64,000 bases of DNA from an uncultured Dehalococcoidia bacterium. GTDB taxonomy: Bacteria; Chloroflexota; Dehalococcoidia; Lucifugimonadales; UBA1127. Position 1 is the stretch's first letter. Every line of letters begins with the position of its first letter. Where the stretch lies: positions 166,774 to 230,773 of the forward strand of contig OX638292.1 of assembly GCA_951812285.1 (NCBI GenBank), given 5' to 3'. Below are positions 46,975 through 55,116 of this stretch, piece after piece. The notes below the pieces were generated by a model. That model made no database searches and had not been told where the DNA came from. It worked only from the letters and a program-made list of their open reading frames with translations. A program made the position numbers and the translations under genes.

Positions 46975-47974
46975 CCTCCGCCTCGTATTGCGTCAGCAGC
47001 GCCTCGATCTCCTCCGTGTGCACCGCGTAGAAGATCCCCACGATGCGCCGGCCCGTCTCGTCAATCTCCACCACGCCCTTGCTCATCCCGACAACGCGCC
47101 CCAGCGTGTCCAGCACCGGCCCGCCGCTGTCCCCCGGGTCCACGACCGCGTCGACGCGGAGCTGCCGTCCCCCCTGGTCGCCAAACCCTACGATCTGTGA
47201 GAGGACGCCCCGCTTTACCGCCGCCCCGCCGACGGTTCCGTTCTCCTGCACCCCGATGGAGGAATACCCCATCACAAAGAGCGTCTCCCCCAGGTTGTCG
47301 GAGGTGACAGCCCGCCGCGGGAGCGGCTCCAGCGCAGTGGCCTCGGCGTTGTAGGCCACGAAGGCCACATCGAGGACGGCGTCCGCAAACACGACGTCCG
47401 CCCGGAACGGCGGCAGGAAGGCATGCCGGACGGTCACCGCCTCCTGGTCCCTCACGACGTGCTCGTTGGTCGCGATCAGCCCCTCGCCGACCACCCATCC
47501 CGTTCCGAGCCCGTCCGGCGTCTCGATGTACACCACCGAGTCCGCCACGTCCTGGTACAGCGCCGCTACGTCAACGTCTCCGTCCGGCGGCAGCGTCACC
47601 GGCGTCGCCGTCGGCAACGGCGTCGGGAACTCGACGGGCGTTGCAGTGGGCAGCGGCGTCGGGAACTCGACCGGCGTCGCAGTCGGCAGCGGTGTGGGCA
47701 GCACAATGGGCGTCGCGGTCGGCAAAGGCGTGGGCAGAGCGATGGGTGTAGCAGTCGGCAGCGGTGGGGGCAATGCGATGGGCGTGGCAGTTGGCAGCGG
47801 CGTGGGGAACACGATGGGCGTCGCCGTCGGCACGCTCGCCCCCGGCGACAGGTCGGCGACCGCCGTCGCTATCTTCGCGTCAACATCCTCTTCAGATGTC
47901 CCGCACGCCGCGAGGCATAGCAGGGCGAGCGTGCCCGCCACAGCGAGCCCCAGCGCGTACCGGGGCCGCCTCAC
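46961..47974 (-). CDS. Trypsin-like serine protease lipoprotein with a proline/threonine repeat stalk
   Basis: A 337-residue protein. A lipoprotein signal ends in the lipobox LAAC (Cys24). Residues 49-132 are seven 12-residue repeats of the form PTATPxxxPTPL, a Pro/Thr-rich stalk. The rest is a chymotrypsin-fold domain with the triad His in TNEHVV, Asp in VLDVAFV and Ser in DPGDSGGPV. It should be tethered outside the membrane, with the protease held away from the surface. No PDZ domain is seen, unlike HtrA. The start overlaps the stop of the formyltransferase as ATGA. Confidence 0.88.
   Translation of the reverse strand: MRRPRYALGLAVAGTLALLCLAACGTSEEDVDAKIATAVADLSPGASVPTATPIVFPTPLPTATPIALPPPLPTATPIALPTPLPTATPIVLPTPLPTATPVEFPTPLPTATPVEFPTPLPTATPVTLPPDGDVDVAALYQDVADSVVYIETPDGLGTGWVVGEGLIATNEHVVRDQEAVTVRHAFLPPFRADVVFADAVLDVAFVAYNAEATALEPLPRRAVTSDNLGETLFVMGYSSIGVQENGTVGGAAVKRGVLSQIVGFGDQGGRQLRVDAVVDPGDSGGPVLDTLGRVVGMSKGVVEIDETGRRIVGIFYAVHTEEIEALLTQYEAEATSP
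47579..47830 (-). repeat. Seven tandem 36-bp repeats inside the protease gene
   Basis: Seven in-frame 36-bp units encode PTATP(I/V)xxPTPL-type repeats; two adjacent units are identical at protein level ([12 protein letters not shown]). The last unit is diverged (ending LPPDG). Such arrays vary in copy number between strains. Confidence 0.85.
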
Positions 47975-48798
47975 GCCTGCTGTCCCGGCGCCGGTTGCTC
48001 CGCGGCCGCGACGGCCCGCTCCACCTCGTCGTTCAGGCAGACCGGTCCAGCCGGATTGCCCGCCGCGTCCACAACCGCGCCCCTGTCGACACGGACCCGG
48101 CCCTCGGCCACTGCCTTCAGCGTCTCCAGCAACAGCGGCCGCTCACGAAGCACCATCTGCCGTCGGATAGCCTGCAGCAGCGGCAGCTCCTCGCCGTGCT
48201 TAGCTTGCAGTTCTGCGACGGTCGCCCCCTCAACCTCCGCCCACAACTCGTCGAAGCCCGCGCCTCGTACAGTGTAGGTAACGTACGTGACCACCGGCCC
48301 CCGGTCCAGGTCATCCGTTGCCAGGTGCACAAACGCCCCAGACTCCGTCGCCCGCGTCTCGATGAGCTGCCAGATTACCTGCTGCCACGTGCCGACCGGC
48401 CCGTCCGGCGCCGCCGGGTGCAGGTTCAGCGCCGGTCTGCTCCGCGCCATCGCCGGCCCGAAGATCAGCCCGTAACCCGCCGCTATGTGGTAGTCCGCTG
48501 AGTGTCCCGCAAGCAGCCCCATCGCCGCGTCGTCGTACGCCTCCCGTACGTCCGCGAACCGCGCCGCGCCCCGCTCGCGCCGGAACCCCTGCGAAGACAG
48601 CGCGACCACCGGGATGCCGTGCGACCGCACCATCTCCATGAAGCCGTCGCTGCCCTCGTGCTCGCCCGGCTCCCGGTTGCAGAAGAGGAACGAAATCGCG
48701 GCCGCAAGCTCCCCCCGGTCGATGGCGTCCTTCACGCAAGAGTAGAGCCCCCTTGAACCTTCTCCCCTGCCGGTGCTGAACCACCCAAGACGCAGCAT
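47971..48798 (-). CDS. PurN-like formyltransferase-family protein
   Basis: A 275-residue protein with the formyl transferase fold. [18 protein letters not shown] resembles the PurN N terminus, and [11 protein letters not shown] holds the catalytic Asn and His (PurN: N-x-H-P). The catalytic Asp lies in [11 protein letters not shown]. It could be a glycinamide ribonucleotide transformylase or a related one; the C-terminal region is longer and divergent, so the substrate is uncertain. ATG 48798 follows GAGGAG. It is the first gene of a two-gene unit with the lipoprotein protease. Confidence 0.75.
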   Translation of the reverse strand: MLRLGWFSTGRGEGSRGLYSCVKDAIDRGELAAAISFLFCNREPGEHEGSDGFMEMVRSHGIPVVALSSQGFRRERGAARFADVREAYDDAAMGLLAGHSADYHIAAGYGLIFGPAMARSRPALNLHPAAPDGPVGTWQQVIWQLIETRATESGAFVHLATDDLDRGPVVTYVTYTVRGAGFDELWAEVEGATVAELQAKHGEELPLLQAIRRQMVLRERPLLLETLKAVAEGRVRVDRGAVVDAAGNPAGPVCLNDEVERAVAAAEQPAPGQQA

Positions 48799-48908
48799 GG
48801 CACTCCTCACGGCTGCTGATGCGACGCTAGTGTGCCAGAACCAACCGTTGATTGAAAGGGAATCTGCTATCATCAACCCGCAAGCGATGCATTGCGCAAG
48901 GAGGCAGC

Positions 48909-50027
48909 GTGCAGAACAGCTCTTCGGCTGACGTGGTCATCGTGGGCGGTGGCGTCGCTGGCTGCGCCGTCGCCTACTACCTCACCACCATGGGCGCTCG
49001 CCCCGTCGTCGTCGAGCGCGAGCAGGTGGCCGGCGCCGCATCCGGCTTCGCCCAGGGCGGCCTCTACACCATGTCCGGCGCTGGCATGGACGGCCCGTTC
49101 CTCCCCCTCGTCCGTGAGAGCCTCCGCCTGCACCGCGAGCTCTACCCCGTCCTCACGGACGCCACCGGCCTCGACAGCCGCCTCGCCGAGAAGGACATCC
49201 TCACCGTCTCCCTCGAGCACGATGACCTCGCGACGCTCCGCGCGCTCCGTGCCCAGCAGGAGGCCAACGGCTTCACCGTCGACTACCTCGACGACCGCCA
49301 GGTGCGAGAGCTCGAGCCCGGCATTGGCCCCGGCGTCCTCGGCGGCATGCTCACCCGCCACACCTGGCTCCTCGACAGCGATACCCTCACCAAGTCCCTC
49401 ATGCTCGCCGCCGAGAGCAACGGCGCAGAGCTCCGCATCGCCGGCGTCACCGGCCTCCGGTGGGACGGCGGCCGCGTCACCGGCGTTGAGCTCGCCGATG
49501 GCGACTCCATCGCGTGCGCAAACGTCGTCCTCGCCATGGGCCCGTGGTCCGCCTTCCTCCGCGAGTGGCTCGGCGTCGACATCCCCGTCCTCCCCATCAA
49601 GGGCGAGATCCTCCGCATCCGCACGAACACCATGCCCGCCATGGCCCACCTCGGCTGGCAGCACAGCTACATGGTCAAGAAGCCCGACGGCCTGCTCTGG
49701 ACAGGCACCACCGAGGACGAGGCCGGCTTCGACCGTGACCCATCGGCCTCCGCCGCCGAGCGCATCATGCAGGGCGCCAGCCGCGTCTTCCCCGCCATCA
49801 CCGAGGGCGTCGTCGAGCTTCACACTGCCTGCCTGCGCCCCGTCTCACCAGACAACGCCCCCATCCTCGGCGCCGTCCCCGGAATGCAGGGCGTCTACAT
49901 CGCCACCGGCGCCGGCCGAAAGGGCATCCTCGCGGCCCCCGCGCTCGGCAAGGCCACGGCCGACCTCGTCACCACCGGCGCGACCGACCTCCCCATCGCC
50001 CCGCTTGGCCTCGACCGCTTCTTGTAA
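48909..50027 (+). CDS. FAD-dependent oxidoreductase of the DAO / glycine-sarcosine oxidase family
   Basis: A 372-residue flavoprotein. The N-terminal FAD motif is VVIVGGGVAGCAVAYYL with the acid in VVVERE, followed by AGAASGFAQGG; the C-terminal FAD segment is GVYIATGAGRKGILAAPA. It resembles D-amino acid dehydrogenases, sarcosine oxidases and dye-linked proline dehydrogenases. The start is GTG 48909 with AGGAGG upstream. Two MFS transporters follow on the same strand, so import of an amine or amino acid followed by oxidation is a fair guess. Confidence 0.85.
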   Translation: MQNSSSADVVIVGGGVAGCAVAYYLTTMGARPVVVEREQVAGAASGFAQGGLYTMSGAGMDGPFLPLVRESLRLHRELYPVLTDATGLDSRLAEKDILTVSLEHDDLATLRALRAQQEANGFTVDYLDDRQVRELEPGIGPGVLGGMLTRHTWLLDSDTLTKSLMLAAESNGAELRIAGVTGLRWDGGRVTGVELADGDSIACANVVLAMGPWSAFLREWLGVDIPVLPIKGEILRIRTNTMPAMAHLGWQHSYMVKKPDGLLWTGTTEDEAGFDRDPSASAAERIMQGASRVFPAITEGVVELHTACLRPVSPDNAPILGAVPGMQGVYIATGAGRKGILAAPALGKATADLVTTGATDLPIAPLGLDRFL

Positions 50028-50053
50028 TCGCCTGCATCCATCGAGGGGGTGAT

Positions 50054-51277
50054 ATGGCCCGAACAACCTCCACCGTGAACCTCCTCGGTTTCCGGGTCCA
50101 GAGCCGCACACCCTCCCTCGCCGCCGCCGTCGCCGGCCACGCGATGGTCCACGTCTTCCTCTCCGGCTCCGTCCTCGTCCTCCCCGAGATCAAGACCGCG
50201 CTGGGCCTGACCAACACGAACGTCGGCCTGCTCGCCGCCGCCCGCGACGGCTTGAGCGGCCTCATCAGCTTCCCCGCCGGCTTCGTTGCCGACCGCTACG
50301 CCAGCCTGATGGCGGCCATCCTCGGCATCTCCATCGCCTCCCTCGGCGTCTTCATGTTCCTCGTGGGCGTGTCCACGACGTTCTGGATGGTCCTCCTCTT
50401 CATGACCCTCCTCGGTTTCGCGATTGTCTTCTGGCACCCGCCCGCGCTCGCCGCCATATCCGTTCAATACCCCGACAGGCGCGGCTTCGCCATCGGCATG
50501 CACGGTATGGGCGGAAGCATCGGCGAGGCCATCGGCCCGGTCCTCCTCGGTCTCCTCCTCAGCGTCATGCTCTGGCGATCGGCCCTCCAGCTGAGCATCA
50601 TCCCCGCCCTCCTCATGGGCGTCGGCGTCTACCTGCTCATTCGCGCCGCCCCCGCGCTCACGGCCGAGACGAGCGCCCGCCGGTACTTCACTGGCATCGG
50701 CGACTTGCTCCGCAACGTCCGGCTGCTGCTCGTCCTCGCGACGGCTGCCTGCTTCAGCGGCACCCAGATCGCCATCATGAGTTTCCTCCCCATCTACGCC
50801 CGCGAGGATCTCGGCCTGTCGACCACCGCCACGGGCCTCATGCTCTCGATGCTTCAGGTCGCCGGAATCGGCTCCCAGCCCGTGCTCGGCTACCTCTCCG
50901 ACCGCATCGGCCGCCGCGTTGTGCTGTCCTTCGGCTTCCTGGGGCTCACCCTTGGCACACTCTCCCTCTACGTTTCAGGCGAGGGTCTCGCATTCTTCGC
51001 GTCAGTGGCCCTTACCGGCCTCTTCCTGTTCCCGATGATGGCCATCATCCTCGCCCTCGGCATGGACGTCGTCGGCCGCACGATGCAGGGCACGACAGCC
51101 TCCATCATCTTCGGTGTCGGCATCATCCTCGCGGCCTTCTCGGGCTGGACGGCCGGCCGCGTCGCCGACACCTACGGCGTCGATGCGGTCTTCCTCTACG
51201 CCGCCATCCCCGCCTCCCTGTCGCTGCTCTTCACCGTCCTCGGCGGCGGCGTCCGAGTCCCCCGCCCCAGCCCGTAG
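50054..51277 (+). CDS. MFS transporter
   Basis: A 407-residue, 12-helix major facilitator protein. The loop 2-3 motif is GFVADRYASLMAA, and the equivalent in the second half is GYLSDRIGRRVVLS. WHPPALAAISVQYPDRRGFAIGMHGMG is a distinctive segment shared with the next gene. It belongs to the group near fosmidomycin-resistance / organic-acid carriers. GAGGGGGTG precedes the ATG. It follows the DAO-type enzyme by 26 bp. Substrate unknown. Confidence 0.88.
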   Translation: MARTTSTVNLLGFRVQSRTPSLAAAVAGHAMVHVFLSGSVLVLPEIKTALGLTNTNVGLLAAARDGLSGLISFPAGFVADRYASLMAAILGISIASLGVFMFLVGVSTTFWMVLLFMTLLGFAIVFWHPPALAAISVQYPDRRGFAIGMHGMGGSIGEAIGPVLLGLLLSVMLWRSALQLSIIPALLMGVGVYLLIRAAPALTAETSARRYFTGIGDLLRNVRLLLVLATAACFSGTQIAIMSFLPIYAREDLGLSTTATGLMLSMLQVAGIGSQPVLGYLSDRIGRRVVLSFGFLGLTLGTLSLYVSGEGLAFFASVALTGLFLFPMMAIILALGMDVVGRTMQGTTASIIFGVGIILAAFSGWTAGRVADTYGVDAVFLYAAIPASLSLLFTVLGGGVRVPRPSP

Positions 51278-51433
51278 GGGCAACCCTCGTGCTTACCCTC
51301 GCCTCTCACTTCAATTGACGCCGCACGCGCCATACCGCTATATTTGCAGGTGCGCCTCGAGCCGCGACGCGACTGCCAATCGTCCAAATGCCTCGATGCG
51401 CATTCCGTCTCAGAATCTCTGGCTAGGTGAAGA

Positions 51434-52669
51434 ATGGCCCAGACCACCGCCGCCCCTCGTCCGCTGAGCGTCCAGGTCGACAACCGCCTGCTCGTGCTCA
51501 TTGCCGTGGTGGCAGGTCACGCCGTCAAGCACGTCTTCAACGCCGGCTCCATGCTCATCCTCCCAGAGCTCAAGTCTACCCTCGGCGTCTCCAACACCAG
51601 CATCGGTCTGCTCACCACGACGCGCAGCGTCTTCGGCGGCCTGATCAACCTCCCTGCCGGTTTCGTCTCCGACCGCTACTCCGGCAGGTGGGCCGCCGTC
51701 CTCGCCCTGACCCTGATCGCGGTCGGCGGCTCCATGTTCCTCGTCGGCATTTCGACTGCCTTCTGGATGGCCGTCGTCTCCATGACCCTCCTCAGCATGG
51801 CCATCACCTTCTGGCACCCGCCCGCCCTCGCCGCCCTCTCCGTCCGCTACCCTGATAAGCGCGGCTTCGCCGTCGCCATGCACGGCACCGGCGGCAGCAT
51901 CGGCGAGGCCGTCGGCCCCATCCTGACCGGTTTCCTCATCGGTTTCCTCGCCTGGCAGACGGTCCTGCAGTTGAGCCTCATCCCCGCCGTCCTCATGGGC
52001 GTCGGCACCTACCTCCTGCTCAGGTCCATCCCGTCCCTGTCCGCGGAGACCACGACCAGGGGCTACTTCGGCGGTGTGAGGGCCGCCCTGAGCAATCCGC
52101 GGTTGCTGCTCGTGCTCGCGACGACCGCCTGTTTCAGCGGCTCGCAGATCGGCATCATGAGCTTCCTCCCCATCTACGCCCGCGAGGACCTGGCAATGTC
52201 CACGACCGCCACCGGCGCCCTCGTCTCCCTCCTGCAGGTCGCCGGCATCGGCTCCCAGCCCCTCCTTGGCTACCTCTCCGACCTCTTCGGTCGTCGAGTG
52301 GTGCTCGCCATTGGATTCGCGGGGCTCACCATGGGGACCCTCGGGCTCTTCACCGCCGGCAGCGGCCCCGCCTTCTTTGTCGCCGTGGCCTTCACCGGCC
52401 TCTTCCTCTTTCCCATGATGGCCATCCTGCTCGCCGCCGCCATGGACGTCGTCGGCAGCGTGGTGCAGGGCACGACGGTTTCCTTCGTCTTCGGCGTGTC
52501 CGTCGTCCTTGCCGCCGTCTCCGGGTGGATCTCCGGTCGCGTGGCCGACACCTACGGCGTGGAGTTCGTGTTCCTGTACGCGGCGATTCCCGCGGCGGTC
52601 GCCTTCCTGCTCACCGTCGCCGGCAGCCGGATGAAGGACAACCGGTCCACCGTCGCCTCCGAGGCCTAG
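51434..52669 (+). CDS. MFS transporter (tandem paralogue)
   Basis: A 411-residue major facilitator protein and close paralogue of the gene before it. It has the same GFVSDRYSGRWAA loop, the WHPPALAALSVRYPDKRGFAVAMHG segment, the FSGSQIGIMSFLPIYAREDL helix and GYLSDLFGRRVVLA. The two differ mainly at the N terminus and in scattered substitutions, so this is a tandem duplication. A 156-bp gap separates them, long enough for a promoter of its own. Start ATG 51434 is preceded by GGTGAAG. Confidence 0.88.
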   Translation: MAQTTAAPRPLSVQVDNRLLVLIAVVAGHAVKHVFNAGSMLILPELKSTLGVSNTSIGLLTTTRSVFGGLINLPAGFVSDRYSGRWAAVLALTLIAVGGSMFLVGISTAFWMAVVSMTLLSMAITFWHPPALAALSVRYPDKRGFAVAMHGTGGSIGEAVGPILTGFLIGFLAWQTVLQLSLIPAVLMGVGTYLLLRSIPSLSAETTTRGYFGGVRAALSNPRLLLVLATTACFSGSQIGIMSFLPIYAREDLAMSTTATGALVSLLQVAGIGSQPLLGYLSDLFGRRVVLAIGFAGLTMGTLGLFTAGSGPAFFVAVAFTGLFLFPMMAILLAAAMDVVGSVVQGTTVSFVFGVSVVLAAVSGWISGRVADTYGVEFVFLYAAIPAAVAFLLTVAGSRMKDNRSTVASEA

Positions 52670-52671
52670 CG

Positions 52672-53010
52672 ATGCCGCACCCCCGCGACGAGTCCCCGCA
52701 GCCCGCCCCCGTCGGCGGCGCGAAGCCCACCCCCGCCAGCGTCGACATCGGCGACGACGCCATCACCATCGTCTGGAACGACGGCCGCCGGTGCGTCTAC
52801 CCCCACCGCTACCTGCGGCTGCGCTGCCACTGCGCCACCTGCGTAGGCGAGGGAATGGGCAGGCACGCGATCGACCCAAACACCGTCCCCGAGGACGTCG
52901 TCGCCCTCGAGTACATGCCCGTCGGCCGCTACGCCCTCCAGTTCCTCTGGAGCGACGGCCATTACACCGGCATCTACCCCTTCGACGCCCTCCGCGAGTC
53001 CTGCCCCTGA
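52672..53010 (+). CDS. DUF971 (GBBH-like N-terminal domain) protein
   Basis: A 112-residue protein of DUF971, the small domain also found at the N terminus of gamma-butyrobetaine hydroxylase and on some Mrp/ApbC ATPases. Visible marks are IVWNDGRRCVYPHRYLRLRCHCATC, which includes the Cys-x-Cys-x2-Cys metal site, and YALQFLWSDGHYTGIYPFDALR. It starts two bases after the MFS gene stop, so it is coupled to it. DUF971 proteins are thought to act in Fe-S or metal handling. About 25 N-terminal residues are Pro-rich and not part of the domain. Confidence 0.85.
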   Translation: MPHPRDESPQPAPVGGAKPTPASVDIGDDAITIVWNDGRRCVYPHRYLRLRCHCATCVGEGMGRHAIDPNTVPEDVVALEYMPVGRYALQFLWSDGHYTGIYPFDALRESCP

Positions 53011-53095
53011 AACCAGTGCGCCGCACCCGCATAGCGCATCGCCGCGCTACCGCTGATCGCGTCTAACTACCGAAAGTAAAGGTGGAAAGCCCCCA

Positions 53096-53908
53096 GTGAC
53101 TGAAGAGCGCACCGCCACGGGTTCGGGGTTGACGGACAACCTCCAACAAGGCAGGTGGGATGCCGCAACCTACAACACCCACTTTTCCTTCGTCTGGGAG
53201 TTCGCCACGGACCTGTTGTCAGTACTCGCGCCCCAGTATGGAGAGAGGGTCTTGGACATCGGCTGCGGCACGGGGCAGTTGACGGCGGCCATTGCGGAAG
53301 CGGGCAGCACGGTAACAGGCATCGACAATGACGAGGCCATGGTGAGCCGCGCCCGCCAGAACTTCCCCGGCGTCGACTTTGCGGTGATGGACGCCCGGGC
53401 CCTGACCTACGCCAACGAATTCGATGCCGTGTTCTCCAACGCCTCCCTGCACTGGATGCGCCCCCCGACGCCCGTCGTTGTCGGCATCAGCCGAGCCCTG
53501 AAGCCGGGAGGGAGGCTCGTCGCCGAGATGGGCGGGCAGGGCAACATTCGGTCTATCGTAGCCTCCATCCGACGTTGCGTCGCCGCCGCGGGCTACGGCG
53601 ACCCGGGATCCCGAAGCCCGTGGTACTTCCCCGACATCCCCTCGTACACGACTCTCTTGAAACGCCACGGCCTCAACACCGCCATGGCCACGCTCTTCGC
53701 GCGGCCCACTCCCTTGAACGGAGGCCCAGATGGCCTCGCCCTCTGGCTCGACATGTTCGCCGGCGCCTTCTTCGAAAGAGTCCCGCCCCACGCAAAGCCC
53801 ACAATCGTCAACGCAATAGTGGAAGAACTCCAACCCACCCTCTACCACGACGGCCAATGGGTAGCCGACTACGTTCGCCTCCGCATCATAGCCACCAAAC
53901 CCCCGTAG
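53096..53908 (+). CDS. Class I SAM-dependent methyltransferase (trans-aconitate methyltransferase-like)
   Basis: A 270-residue methyltransferase. Motif I is VLDIGCGTGQLTAAIAEAG, followed by VTGIDNDEAMVSRARQNFP, FAVMDARAL, and FDAVFSNASLHWMRP typical of the Tam / malonyl-ACP methyltransferase (BioC) group. The start is GTG 53096 after AGGTGGAAAG. It stands 85 bp after the DUF971 gene. Substrate uncertain; a small carboxylic acid is likely by family. Confidence 0.85.
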   Translation: MTEERTATGSGLTDNLQQGRWDAATYNTHFSFVWEFATDLLSVLAPQYGERVLDIGCGTGQLTAAIAEAGSTVTGIDNDEAMVSRARQNFPGVDFAVMDARALTYANEFDAVFSNASLHWMRPPTPVVVGISRALKPGGRLVAEMGGQGNIRSIVASIRRCVAAAGYGDPGSRSPWYFPDIPSYTTLLKRHGLNTAMATLFARPTPLNGGPDGLALWLDMFAGAFFERVPPHAKPTIVNAIVEELQPTLYHDGQWVADYVRLRIIATKPP

Positions 53909-53910
53909 GC

Positions 53911-53926
53911 GCGCTTCGAGAAGCGC
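53911..53926 (+). terminator. Possible terminator hairpin after the methyltransferase gene
   Basis: GCGCTT-CGAG-AAGCGC is a perfect 6-bp stem with a tetraloop two bases after the stop codon; there is no U-tract, so its strength is uncertain. Confidence 0.4.
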
Positions 53927-53964
53927 CCGTCCCGCAAGAACGGGAACCCCTCTCCCCCCACCTC

Positions 53965-54425
53965 GTCATTCCTGCCCTCCACCTCGTCATTCCTGCGAAG
54001 GCAGGAATCCAGAGGGGAGGCAGCGCGGGGCACCCCCACTACCAGCCACAGCAGCCCTACCCAACCACTCCCGCTCTCCATACCGGCGGACGCCGGTATC
54101 CAGGGGCGCGGGGCAAGCCATCCACCAACCCCTCTCAATCTCCCCATCCTCCTCGCGCCATTGCCGGCCTCCCCCTCGCGTCATTCCTGCCCCCCACCTC
54201 GTCATTCCTGCGAAGGCAGGAATCCAGAGGGGAGGCTGTGCGGGGCATCCCCACCACCAGCCACATCAGCCCAATCCAACCACCCCCATCCTCCATACCG
54301 GCGGACGCCGGTATCCAGGGGCGCGGGGCAAGCCGTCCACCAACCCCCTCCATCTCCCCAGCCCCCTCACGTCATTCCTGCCTCCCAACCCGTCATTCCT
54401 GCGGAGGCAGGAATCCAGAAGTGAG
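53965..54425 (+). repeat. Array of composite A/B palindromic repeats
   Basis: A units: ATTCCTGC-GAAG-GCAGGAAT followed by CCAGAGG (53989-54008, 54204-54223, and 54395-54414 with GGAG loop); each is preceded by an extra half-site TCATTCCTGC. B units: TACCGGCG-GA-CGCCGGTA followed by TCCAGGGGCGCGGGGC (54081-54098, 54296-54313). A-to-B distance is exactly 92 bp in both copies and the full period is 215 bp. The intervening sequence is also conserved, so the duplicated unit is the whole composite. Confidence 0.85.
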
Positions 54426-54440
54426 GGGAAGCGGGGTATC

Positions 54441-54461
54441 CCTTCCCCCTCAGGGGGAAGG
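54441..54461. repeat. Hairpin CCTTCCCCCT / GGGGGAAGG
   Basis: A perfect 9-bp stem (CCTTCCCCC with GGGGGAAGG) with a 3-base loop directly after the last A unit. It looks like another short palindromic repeat type; only one copy was found here. Confidence 0.55.
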
Positions 54462-54779
54462 TTAGGATGGGGGAGCCCCACCCTTTGACACCAACTCCTC
54501 GCGCCAAACCCCACGCCCAAGCCACCGTCGTTCCTGCGAAGGCAGAAACCCCGACATGCGCGCCCCCTCCTGCCTCCACCCGAGCCCCCCACCCTGACAC
54601 AAGCTCCTAGCGCGAAACCCGACGCCCCCGCTACTCTCCCCCCATGGAACACGAACGCACTCGCAGCACCCCGCGCGCCACCCTGAGCGTCACCCCAATG
54701 ACGTCCTCGCCCCCGCGGCCTGCATCGTCGACCGACTGCGCCGCGCCCCCGCGTCAGGCTCGCGAAAATTCCTCACGGG

Positions 54780-54830
54780 GAAACAACCTTCGTCTCGTAT
54801 CTGCAATGTGCCAGAGCAGCTACAAAACGA
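54780..54830 (+). repeat. GAAACAACC-type element, copy 1
   Basis: A 51-base element: GAAACAACCTTCG, then GTATCTGCAATGTGCC (from 54797), then CAGCTACAA and CGA at the end. Copy 2 at 55005-55055 matches it at about 40 of 51 positions by my count. Further GAAA(n)CAACC boxes follow at 54837, 54881 and 54912. Confidence 0.65.
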
Positions 54831-54910
54831 CCACCCGAAACAACCCTCTCCCAGCTACGGCCTGCAGGGAAGCAACCGCCGAAAACAACCTCTATCACCT
54901 ATGGCTGGCT

Positions 54911-55071
54911 CGAAAAACAACCTGCCACCCAGCGGCCGCTCCAGCGCATGCCCTGCGCCGCCGACCGCCAGCCGGACAGCGACAGGACCCCGGCTGCCCC
55001 TGTAGAAAAAAATTTCGTGTTGTATCTGAAATGTGCCGTATCAGCTACAAGCCGAGACAGGTTGTTTTTCG
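54911..55071. repeat. Perfect 14-bp inverted repeat around copy 2 of the GAAACAACC element
   Basis: CGAAAAACAACCTG at 54911-54924 and its exact reverse complement CAGGTTGTTTTTCG at 55058-55071 bound a 161-bp segment. That layout recalls a miniature element, but I see no target-site duplication at its ends. Confidence 0.6.
55005..55055 (+). repeat. GAAACAACC-type element, copy 2
   Basis: A 51-base copy aligned without gaps to 54780-54830: GAAAAAAATTTCG, then GTATCTGAAATGTGCC (from 55022), then CAGCTACAA and CGA. The conserved spacing suggests a structured or protein-bound sequence. Confidence 0.65.
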
Positions 55072-55116
55072 CCTTGGCATTGCACCGCCAAACGCCAAGG
55101 GAGGGCACGGCGAGCC

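Larger units (their letters stand above)
53909..55116. other. 1.2-kb gene-free region filled with repeats
   Basis: No credible gene on either strand. It starts with a GCGCTT-CGAG-AAGCGC hairpin (53911-53926, possible terminator of the methyltransferase). A/B composite palindromic repeats occupy 53965-54425, a CCTTCCCCCT hairpin lies at 54441-54461, and two GAAACAACC elements lie at 54780-55071. The strand bias of pyrimidines (C-rich plus strand) is strong in the first half. Confidence 0.75.

Noticed and set aside
53965..54425. Possible CRISPR array
   Set aside because: Repeats are palindromes with conserved intervening sequence, a 215-bp period and only a few copies; spacers would have to differ. 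No cas gene is present.
54911..55071. Insertion sequence or MITE call
   Set aside because: There is a perfect 14-bp inverted repeat but no transposase and no flanking target duplication, so only a repeat call is justified.
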